Part shown: positions 1 to 5,355 of the stretch, one piece after another
How positions within the stretch are numbered: position 1 is the first letter of the stretch
Layout of the letters: every line of letters starts with the position of its first letter
Assembly (NCBI GenBank): GCA_030452275.1
Contig: JAKDMR010000073.1
Coordinates: forward strand, 1 to 8,202
Source of the DNA: Candidatus Nitrosocosmicus sp.
Lineage (GTDB): Archaea > Thermoproteota > Nitrososphaeria > Nitrososphaerales > Nitrososphaeraceae
Length of the DNA stretch: 8,202 bases
Direction: 5' to 3'
Notes under the pieces: model-generated
Database searches by the model: none
What the model was told of the DNA's origin: nothing
What the model saw: only the letters and a program-made list of their open reading frames with translations
Made by a program: the position numbers and the translations under genes

Positions 1-93
1 GATTTAATTTTGTAAATGATGAACCTGAAAATTTGAAATAGAGAGTTGTAATATAAACATAAATTCCAGTTATCTATTTAATCTTAAGAGATT

Positions 94-144
94 GCATCAC
101 CGTAGAGACCTACGGAAGATGCGTTTGTTTGGCCTGCCAAAGCC
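94..144. other. Strong hairpin plus small adjacent hairpin; possible structured RNA or terminator
   Basis: GCATC (94-98) pairs with GATGC (118-122), and CCGTAG (100-105) pairs with CTACGG (110-115). This gives an 11-bp stem interrupted by a 1x2 internal loop and closed by the tetraloop AGAC. Five bases later TTTGG (128-132) can pair with CCAAA (137-141) around CCTG. The element is clearly more GC-rich than its surroundings. No long T-run follows directly, so it is not a typical archaeal U-tract terminator. A TATA-like stretch at 49-60 could start a transcript near 80, but that is weak. The strand and the role are not known; it could also act at the DNA level. Confidence 0.4.
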
Positions 145-524
145 ATATATGACTATTTTACAACCTACAAAACTGAATTCATCGTTCGAATATTAGTACT
201 GAAAAATTGTTATTTAGTGAAAAGTAAACGTCTTAGAGGTTTACGGCCTTATTGAAAATTCTTTATATCAAAAAACAATTGCTTTGTGATATCGTAGTCA
301 AATATATCCCATTCTCAAATTACGATGGTATATCTGTGATTTACAAAAATCATGCCTTGAGAAAACTGAAAATATATGTTTTATTTTGAGTTTTGGATAA
401 ACCGACAATACGATCAGACTAACTCTTAGCATCTTAGAGGCTGCTAGTTAAAATTCGAGTTGTGTTTGAAATACTATACAAACTTTGTTCTTGAGAAATC
501 CTTTGGAGTATTTTGTAGAATGGG

Positions 525-536
525 TTAAATAATTTA
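525..536 (+). promoter_or_regulatory. Putative TATA box for the small exported-protein operon
   Basis: The AT-only stretch TTAAATAATTTA is centred about 25 bases before the ATG at 555, the usual distance between an archaeal TATA box and the transcription start. The mRNA would then begin at or next to the ATG, that is, leaderless. No good Shine-Dalgarno sequence is present; only TAGG abuts the start. The call rests on position and composition alone in an AT-rich background. Confidence 0.4.
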
Positions 537-554
537 TTTTGAACTTTTTGTAGG

Positions 555-914
555 ATGAAATATCTCTGGATAAATTCATTATTATTTTCAGCTTTTATGA
601 TTACCGGTTCAAGTATCGCGGGAACCCCGCTGCATCCGGACAAGGTGTACTCTCAGGCCGTGGATTTGATAGAAATTGACAGTGGAAACCAAACCTTAGA
701 TAGCGGATTACCACAATTTTATGATTGCATTGATGAAAAAATAGATTCAAGCAAAGGAGCTGAGGAGGATTCATACTTTGAGAAGGAACCCACCAAACAT
801 GAAGTGACAAGTTGCTATAATGAAATCCTTTTAGGAAGCGCACCGTATGACGACAGCGATAGCGATAGTGATGTTGATGGTGCTAACGAAGATGTCGATT
901 TCGGAGGCGAGTAA
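555..914 (+). CDS. Small exported acidic protein with paired cysteines, function unknown
   Basis: This 119-residue protein is not recognised as a member of a known family. Residues 1-22 form a signal peptide: a Lys at position 2, a hydrophobic core, and a likely cleavage site after SIA (22|23). The mature part is strongly acidic and has exactly two cysteines, C58 in FYDC and C87 in the motif CYNEILLGSA. They could form one disulphide outside the cell. The tail is a run of alternating Asp and Ser (about 99-108) followed by more acidic residues, which could bind divalent cations or simply be disordered. The next gene starts 6 bases after the stop and encodes a similar Cys pattern, so the two are probably co-transcribed paralogues. 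The ATG fits the signal peptide and the putative TATA box. Real gene: fairly sure; function: unknown. Confidence 0.65.
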   Translation: MKYLWINSLLFSAFMITGSSIAGTPLHPDKVYSQAVDLIEIDSGNQTLDSGLPQFYDCIDEKIDSSKGAEEDSYFEKEPTKHEVTSCYNEILLGSAPYDDSDSDSDVDGANEDVDFGGE

Positions 915-920
915 ATCAAA

Positions 921-1160
921 ATGAGCATTAATCAAAATCTAAGAATTGCTTTAAAAGTATCTTGCATTGTATTTTCGGTATTGATATTGGCACAATTGAT
1001 GGTCATAGAACCAGCTAATGCTTTGACTAGGTATTTTAATTGTGTTACAAGAGCATCTAACCATAATGGGTCTTTCTCAGTCGATAATGCAGAAGTATGT
1101 TATGATAAGGTATTCAAAGGCGCACTAGATAATGATGAGTTCGGTAAACCAATAAGATAA
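921..1160 (+). CDS. Small exported protein with paired cysteines, related to the upstream gene
   Basis: A 79-residue protein of unknown function. Residues 1-34 look like a signal peptide: polar start with one Arg and one Lys, a hydrophobic segment at about 13-29, and cleavage after ANA (34|35). The mature part is only about 45 residues and carries C41 (YFNC) and C60 (CYDKVFKGA). Compare FYDC and CYNEILLGSA in the upstream protein: aromatic-x-Cys, then Cys-Tyr-Asp/Asn, a hydrophobic pair, and Gly-Ala/Ser. The distance between the cysteines is shorter (19 against 29 residues), and the Asp/Ser tail is missing. The 6-base gap after the upstream stop argues for an operon. The pair may have arisen by duplication and diverged. 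A third cysteine, C15, lies inside the signal segment and would be removed. No homologue with known function comes to mind. Confidence 0.65.
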   Translation: MSINQNLRIALKVSCIVFSVLILAQLMVIEPANALTRYFNCVTRASNHNGSFSVDNAEVCYDKVFKGALDNDEFGKPIR

Positions 1161-1292
1161 CAAACAGAAAGAATTACAGATGGTTTTGGATAACAAGATG
1201 CATTTTTAAGAAAAAAATATCCGGGCAATTTTCCATCTTTTTACTTTAATTAATTAACATCAGATAAAACAACATAGTTCTACCATGCTAAT

Positions 1293-1361
1293 ATAGACCG
1301 GTATCCGACTGTGTCTATGAAAGATCAAACTTTGATCGTTCTTATTTAGAATCTTTTTTTT
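1293..1361 (+). terminator. Two adjacent hairpins followed by an eight-T run; likely terminator
   Basis: ATAGAC (1293-1298) pairs with GTCTAT (1313-1318), and CGG/CCG (1299-1301 and 1305-1307) can form a small inner stem. Five bases on, GATCAAA (1323-1329) and TTTGATC (1331-1337) form a perfect inverted repeat with a one-base centre. As RNA this gives a 6-bp stem with a 3-base loop. Eight T residues follow at 1354-1361. The T-run alone could stop archaeal transcription. The near-perfect palindrome could instead be a protein-binding operator. It lies about 130 bases after the small-protein operon. Confidence 0.4.
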
Positions 1362-1482
1362 ATTAACAGGTGAATGTGATTATTTTGATGTTGAATTTTT
1401 TCCCTACTAAAAATACTCCACAACTAAGAATAAACCAATCAAACAACGAAACAACAGTACTTAGAACAGCAACCAGCCCCAG

Positions 1483-1493
1483 TTTTTTTTATG
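1483..1493 (+). promoter_or_regulatory. Possible TATA element for the thioredoxin gene
   Basis: A T-run ending in TTTTATG lies about 40 bases before the ATG at 1530. A TATA box here would place the transcription start near 1515 and leave a leader of about 15 bases. Another AT-rich patch (ATAAAT, about 1510-1515) is too close to the start. Weak, position-based call. Confidence 0.2.
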
Positions 1494-1529
1494 CAAATGC
1501 TTTTTACCATAAATCCATGAGTTTATAGT

Positions 1530-1865
1530 ATGAAAGACTTTGGTCAGGAAGAACTTGACTCTGCCACGGAGAGTGCAAATTCCATAGTTTTGTTTTATGC
1601 TGATTGGTGCCTTTATTGTAAAAGGTTTATACCTATATTTGAAAATTCAGTTAAAAGCTTGAGCGATAATAAAATTCTTGTAGGTGGTGTAAAACTAAAC
1701 GAGGATGAAAACCCCTTGTGGGATAAATACGGTATCAACGCAGTACCGACTTTAATCGCCTTCTCTAAAAATAAAATCAAGGATCGTAGAGATGCCAAAA
1801 TGGGAGTAGGCCTTACAATGAGCGATATGGAAGCGATATTGTATAGTATTGAAACAAAATTGTAA
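1530..1865 (+). CDS. Thioredoxin-like protein with CLYC active site
   Basis: A cytoplasmic thioredoxin-fold protein of 111 residues, the normal thioredoxin length, without a signal peptide. Visible family marks are the beta strand IVLFYADWC (19-27), the redox motif C27-L-Y-C30, and the cis-proline in AVPT (P73), followed by the strand TLIAF. The usual WCGPC is replaced by WCLYCKRF. The Pro between the cysteines is lost, and the Gly-Pro dipeptide is known to set redox potential in classical thioredoxins, so this protein may be tuned for another partner. The likely role is thiol-disulphide exchange, with the reductant unknown. An in-frame stop at 1518 and the next in-frame ATG being beyond the active site (the codon at 1800) fix the ATG at 1530. 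The next gene lies about 115 bases downstream on the same strand and probably has its own promoter, so a link with sugar metabolism is not shown. Confidence 0.88.
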   Translation: MKDFGQEELDSATESANSIVLFYADWCLYCKRFIPIFENSVKSLSDNKILVGGVKLNEDENPLWDKYGINAVPTLIAFSKNKIKDRRDAKMGVGLTMSDMEAILYSIETKL

Positions 1866-1888
1866 TACCATTTTCTAAATGAAGCTAC

Positions 1889-1898
1889 CTTTTTATCT
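1889..1898 (+). promoter_or_regulatory. Putative TATA box of the pentose phosphate cassette
   Basis: The AT-rich stretch CTTTTTATCT lies just after the thioredoxin stop. A start of transcription about 27 bases on, near 1921, would leave a leader of about 60 bases before the ATG at 1980, or about 10 bases before the alternative TTG at 1932. The call is based on position and composition only. Confidence 0.3.
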
Positions 1899-1979
1899 AT
1901 TTGACATTTGAAAACTATTATACAGTGATGTTTGAAATGGAGTGGTGGGCATGACAATAGTGAAGGGTCTGATGATGAT

Positions 1980-3599
1980 ATGTACAAAATAAATAGATAT
2001 TTGAAATTAAAAGAAAAACTTAAAGAATTACGTACTATAGCATTAACTGGCATTGCAGAGGCAGGATCTGGACATCCTGGTGCATCCTTTTCAGCTGCAG
2101 AGATTATGGGCTGTCTTTATTTTCAGATAATGAATAATGATCTGAAGCATCCTCATAATCCTAATCGAGATTATTTCATTAATTCAAAGGCTCATTCGGC
2201 ACCGGGATATTATGCTACTTTATCCCTTGTTGGATCTTTCCCGAAGGAAGAAATTAAGACTTTGCGAAAATTAAATTCACGTTTACAGGGCCATCCTGTA
2301 AGATATAGCGAAATGCAAAAACATCACAGCGTACCTGGAATTGAATATTCCGGGGGGTCTGAAGGCATCGGTCTTTCAGTATCAATTGGAATATGCCTAG
2401 CTAATAAGCTTGACAAGCGAGACAATATGGTGTATTGTCTCCTAGGTGATGGCGAAACCAATGAAGGTCAGATATGGGAAGCGTCAATGGCTGCTGCAAA
2501 ATTCAAACTTAATAACCTCATTGCCATCTTAGATAGAAACAAGATTCAGCAAGATGGATTTACCGAGGAGATTATGCCAATTGACCCTGTCAAGGAAAAA
2601 TGGCTTTCTTTTAACTGGGAAGTGGTTGAAATCAATGGTCATAAGATTGAACAGTTGATTCCAGAACTTTTAAGAAGACCCACTGATAAGCCAAAGATCA
2701 TAATAGCAAACACTGTGAAAGGGAACGGGATAAAACATATGGCTAACAATCCTCAATGGCACGGGAAAGCCCCTTCAAAAAAGCACTTACCGTTGTTAGT
2801 AAGGGAACTGGAAGGTGAGTATCTGATTTCTCCTTCTATTATAGCAGGAGCGGATGGGATCAGTGAGGAGAGCCTGGAACAAAAAATAGTAACAGCTGAA
2901 CGACACGGTGCAGATATGATACATCTAGACGTGATGGATGGAAACTTTGTTCCAAACTCAACTTTTTTCTTTGATACTATCAAGAAATTGCGTGATAGGA
3001 CGAAATTGCCCTTTGATGCTCATCTAATGATCCAAAATCCTGCCTCCGTCTTGGATCAGTATATCGATGCCGGCTGTGATATTATAACTGTTCATGCAGA
3101 GACTTGTGGTAACGAACAAGAATTTGAGAGGATCAATTTTAAACTCGTATCAAGTGGTGTTAGCCCTGGACTAGCTGTAAATCCTGGCACCGAATTACCC
3201 GGATGGATTTTCTCCCATCTTGATAATCTTGATGTAATTATAATAATGTCTGTAAATCCTGGTTTTGCTGGTCAAAAATTCATCCCAGAAGTTTTACCCA
3301 AAATGAAAAAGGTCATCCCTCTCTTAAGAGAGCAGGGATTTAAGGGCTATTTTGAGGCTGATGGTGGAATAGATCAATCAACAATAACTCAGTGCTTTGA
3401 TGCTGGTTGTAGAATATTTGTAATGGGAAATGCAGTATTTGGTCATAGTGATGTTGACAAGCGAATTAGGGAAACTAGGTTCTTACTCGATTCTTATTTA
3501 GAGAAGAGTTTGCTCGATGAATCCCAGTCTCTAAATCTGGAAGAAGATTGGATTAAGGGTCGTAGGAACATAATAGAACAATTTAATTTATCGAGATAA
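1980..3599 (+). CDS. Fusion of transketolase N-terminal subunit and ribulose-phosphate 3-epimerase
   Basis: Two enzymes of the non-oxidative pentose phosphate pathway in one 539-residue chain. Residues 1 to about 278 are the thiamine-diphosphate-binding half of transketolase: GSGHPG with H32, H72, GHP with H105, the metal and cofactor motif GDG (156-158) with D157, N187, and WHG with H261. These match the cofactor and substrate residues of yeast transketolase. Residues from about 280 are a full epimerase barrel converting ribulose-5-P to xylulose-5-P: SPS (S286), HLDVMDG (H315, D317), H348, MSVNPGF (423-429) and EADGGI with D461. The metal ligands and both catalytic Asp residues are thus present. 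The linker is only a few residues, and no ATG or GTG restarts the second domain. A tail about 25 residues longer than usual closes the protein. The partner half of transketolase is the next gene. I chose ATG 1980; the frame stays open back to TTG 1932, which would add 16 Gly/Asp/Ser-rich residues not typical of the family. Confidence 0.93.
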   Translation: MYKINRYLKLKEKLKELRTIALTGIAEAGSGHPGASFSAAEIMGCLYFQIMNNDLKHPHNPNRDYFINSKAHSAPGYYATLSLVGSFPKEEIKTLRKLNSRLQGHPVRYSEMQKHHSVPGIEYSGGSEGIGLSVSIGICLANKLDKRDNMVYCLLGDGETNEGQIWEASMAAAKFKLNNLIAILDRNKIQQDGFTEEIMPIDPVKEKWLSFNWEVVEINGHKIEQLIPELLRRPTDKPKIIIANTVKGNGIKHMANNPQWHGKAPSKKHLPLLVRELEGEYLISPSIIAGADGISEESLEQKIVTAERHGADMIHLDVMDGNFVPNSTFFFDTIKKLRDRTKLPFDAHLMIQNPASVLDQYIDAGCDIITVHAETCGNEQEFERINFKLVSSGVSPGLAVNPGTELPGWIFSHLDNLDVIIIMSVNPGFAGQKFIPEVLPKMKKVIPLLREQGFKGYFEADGGIDQSTITQCFDAGCRIFVMGNAVFGHSDVDKRIRETRFLLDSYLEKSLLDESQSLNLEEDWIKGRRNIIEQFNLSR

Positions 3600-3631
3600 T
3601 TGAACACTAATGACGAGGGTGCAAAAATGTT

Positions 3632-3639
3632 TGGTATAG
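3632..3639 (+). promoter_or_regulatory. Possible internal TATA element before the transketolase C-terminal gene
   Basis: GGTATAGA in the 61-base gap between the fusion gene and the next gene is centred about 25 bases before the ATG at 3661, so a leaderless internal transcript is possible. A second AT-rich patch, GATATAATGTATA at about 3648-3660, would instead fit the alternative ATG at 3715. Neither is strong; the gene may simply be read through from upstream. Confidence 0.2.
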
Positions 3640-3660
3640 AAAAAAAAGATATAATGTATA

Positions 3661-4653
3661 ATGGTGAAATATGAATTGAACCCTTTGACTGCTAGTGATA
3701 TTAAATTTTCTGATATGCGTTCCGCATACGGAGATAGCCTTGTAAATTTAGGTAAAAAATATCCTAACATAGTATGCGTAGGGGGTGATACTACTGACTC
3801 GCTCAAAACTAAAAAATTCGGCGAAAAATTTCCTGATAGACTCTTCAATGTTGGGATAGCCGAAGCTAATTTAGTTTCAATCGCAGCTGGTCTCGCTATC
3901 GCAGGTAAAGTATCTTTTGCGAGTACCTATGCTGCTTTTATTCCGGGCAGATGTTTAGATCAGATTAGAAATGCAATTTGCTACCCCAACCTAGACGTGA
4001 AAATTGTAGTATCCCACGCAGGCTTATCTGTGGGACCTGATGGAGCATCTCATCAACAAATCGAGGATATCTCTATTATGAGATCTTTGCCAAATATGAG
4101 GGTCTTGGTACCTGCCGATGCAATTTCAGTCAAAAAACTACTGGAAAAAATAGTGCATATTCCGGGTCCCTTCTATGTAAGGTTGGCCAGGCCATCAACT
4201 GAGGAGATTTATTCTGAGGAATCCAACTTTGAAATTGGAAAAGGAACAATAATAAAAGATGGTAACGATATCAGTTTATTTTCATGCGGAACTATGGTAT
4301 CGGCCTCACTGAAGGCAAGCGACATTATGAAAAAGGATCATAACATTTCTTGTAGGGTCGTAGATATATACTCTGTCAAACCAATAGACTCGGAATTGAT
4401 CTACAAATGTACTAAGGAAACAGGTTCATTGGCGTCCGTAGAAGAACATAATATAGTAGGGGGATTAGGATCTGCAATTTCAGAAGTAACCTCTGAAATA
4501 TGTCCTACTTTCGTAAGAAAAATAGGTATTAGAGACAGATATGGTGAGTCTGCTAGAGACGAAGAAATCGATTCGCTCTTGGATAAATATGGATTGTCTC
4601 CAGGGGAAATAGTAAAAAATGTGGTTGCCCTAAAAAAGAGTGAAAAAAAATGA
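3661..4653 (+). CDS. Transketolase C-terminal subunit
   Basis: This 330-residue protein contains the pyrimidine-binding and C-terminal domains of transketolase. It must pair with the N-terminal half encoded just upstream to make the active enzyme, which moves two-carbon units from ketose to aldose phosphates using thiamine diphosphate. Visible marks are GIAEAN with E68, which activates the cofactor in this family, GPDGASHQ (125-132) with D127 and H131 (substrate binding), RLARP with R177 (probable phosphate contact), and the C-terminal domain motif EEHNIVGGLG (261-270). The length is usual for the split form. The gap to the previous stop is 61 bases, and the next gene overlaps the stop by four bases. 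The first 18 residues precede the conserved start of the domain (RSAYGDSL), so ATG 3715 is an alternative start. 1-deoxyxylulose-5-P synthase and the pyruvate dehydrogenase beta subunit share this fold, but the upstream half carries transketolase residues. Confidence 0.94.
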   Translation: MVKYELNPLTASDIKFSDMRSAYGDSLVNLGKKYPNIVCVGGDTTDSLKTKKFGEKFPDRLFNVGIAEANLVSIAAGLAIAGKVSFASTYAAFIPGRCLDQIRNAICYPNLDVKIVVSHAGLSVGPDGASHQQIEDISIMRSLPNMRVLVPADAISVKKLLEKIVHIPGPFYVRLARPSTEEIYSEESNFEIGKGTIIKDGNDISLFSCGTMVSASLKASDIMKKDHNISCRVVDIYSVKPIDSELIYKCTKETGSLASVEEHNIVGGLGSAISEVTSEICPTFVRKIGIRDRYGESARDEEIDSLLDKYGLSPGEIVKNVVALKKSEKK

Positions 4654-5315
4654 AAATCTTCCTAGATACTGCTAATGTTGAATCTATAGAAAAATACAAT
4701 GAATTAGGAGTAGTAGATGGTATTACTACCAACCCAACATTGCTTTCAAAAGAAAAAGGCAACCCCATAAAGACCATGAAGAAAATCGTTGAAATCATGA
4801 ATGGGCCAGTTAGTCTCGAGGTAGTTGCCATCGACTTTGACAAGATGATGGAAGAGTCGTTGAAATTAGCCAAGTATGGGGAAAATGTGGTTGTAAAGAT
4901 TCCTATGACGATGGATGGTCTAAAAGTTGTGCATGCGCTCACCAAAAAGGGCATAAAAACTAATGTGACCCTGATTTTTTCTGCAAATCAAGCCTTATTA
5001 GCTGCAAAAGCCGGAGCTACTTATGTAAGTCCGTTTATTGGTCGGTTAGATGACATTGGATCGGAGGGTTTGAATCTGGTAAGCGAAATTGTTCAAATAT
5101 TTGCTAGCTATGATATCTCAACTCAGTTATTGGTGGCTAGTGTTCGCCATCCGTTACATGTGATTGAAGCGGCAAAAATGGGAGCAGACGTCGTTACGTT
5201 GCCGCCAGACATTCTGGATAAGATGATACGCCATCCATTGACAGATAAGGGCCTAGACTCATTCCTGTCTGATTGGAAAAAACTAGAAAAAGATAACCCT
5301 GATCTAGCGTTCTAA
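4650..5315 (+). CDS. tal: Transaldolase, short TalC/MipB-type
   Basis: A 221-residue transaldolase of the small single-barrel type. It transfers a dihydroxyacetone unit between sedoheptulose-7-P/glyceraldehyde-3-P and erythrose-4-P/fructose-6-P. The chain opens with FLDTAN (D6) and GITTNP (24-29), has the Schiff-base lysine K83 in VVKIPMT, then NVTLIFS (105-111) and PFIGRLDD (128-135). The close relative fructose-6-phosphate aldolase has Gln and Tyr at two active-site positions. Here they are E57 (LEVV) and F129, the transaldolase pattern, so transaldolase is preferred. The start codon overlaps the stop of the transketolase gene (ATGA), a clear sign of translational coupling. Without an oxidative branch in view, the cassette would make ribose-5-P from fructose-6-P and triose-P, with ribose-5-P isomerase encoded elsewhere. 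The gene is followed by a T-rich stretch and a convergent operon. Confidence 0.94.
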   Translation: MKIFLDTANVESIEKYNELGVVDGITTNPTLLSKEKGNPIKTMKKIVEIMNGPVSLEVVAIDFDKMMEESLKLAKYGENVVVKIPMTMDGLKVVHALTKKGIKTNVTLIFSANQALLAAKAGATYVSPFIGRLDDIGSEGLNLVSEIVQIFASYDISTQLLVASVRHPLHVIEAAKMGADVVTLPPDILDKMIRHPLTDKGLDSFLSDWKKLEKDNPDLAF

Positions 5316-5334
5316 TTTATTTATTATTATTTTG
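5314..5334 (+). terminator. T-rich stretch ending the sugar-phosphate cassette
   Basis: Directly after the transaldolase stop, several short T-runs separated by single A residues fill the gap before the convergent VWA gene. Archaeal polymerase often stops at such U-rich stretches without a hairpin. A small inverted repeat, TAGAG/CTCTA (5344-5365), straddles the stop codon of the opposite gene and might help. For the minus strand there is no matching T-run. Composition-based call. Confidence 0.4.
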
Positions 5335-5355
5335 GTGCGCTATTAGAGGATTGCA

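Larger units (their letters stand above)
1..554. other. Intergenic region with several hairpin-capable inverted repeats
   Basis: No convincing gene was found here on either strand; the frames are short and broken. The stretch is AT-rich but holds several inverted repeats. There is an interrupted 11-bp stem at 94-122 and a small neighbouring stem at 128-141 (see the separate entry). GTAAAC/GTTTAC lies at 224-244. TGATTT/AAATCA lies at 337-352 with an ACAA loop. A weak TAGC/GCTA pair lies at 427-446. The 224-244 and 427-446 elements share TCTTAGAG between their arms. The last 30 bases hold the putative promoter of the gene at 555. Some of the smaller inverted repeats are expected by chance in AT-rich DNA. 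Confidence 0.6.
1161..1529. other. Intergenic region: terminator-like structures and thioredoxin upstream region
   Basis: About 370 bases without a persuasive gene. T-rich patches at about 1230-1245 could end the small-protein transcript. Two hairpins and an eight-T run follow at 1293-1361. A second eight-T run at 1483-1490 lies about 40 bases before the thioredoxin start. A 46-codon open frame (1388-1528) ends one base before that start, but its composition (rich in Asn, Thr and Ser) is not convincing. Confidence 0.6.

Noticed and set aside
16..30. C-box-like ATGATGA followed by CTGA, suggesting a C/D box guide RNA
   Set aside because: The two boxes are only a few bases apart, far too close for a guide between them, and no matching second pair was found at the proper distance.
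3..41. Twelve open codons from the left edge ending in TAG, possible tail of an upstream gene
   Set aside because: Too short to tell from chance, although the hairpin at 94-122 would fit a terminator of such a gene.
434..643. 69-codon open frame on the minus strand overlapping the first small gene
   Set aside because: It is antisense to a gene with a clear signal peptide and shows no family motif.
1388..1528. 46-codon open frame ending one base before the thioredoxin start
   Set aside because: Its composition is dominated by Asn, Thr, Ser and Phe with no motif or signal peptide, and it overlaps a T-run that looks regulatory. The spacing is attractive but not enough for a gene call.
1613..2053. 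146-codon minus-strand open frame over the thioredoxin and transketolase starts
   Set aside because: It is antisense to the thioredoxin active site and the transketolase start, so it is a shadow frame.
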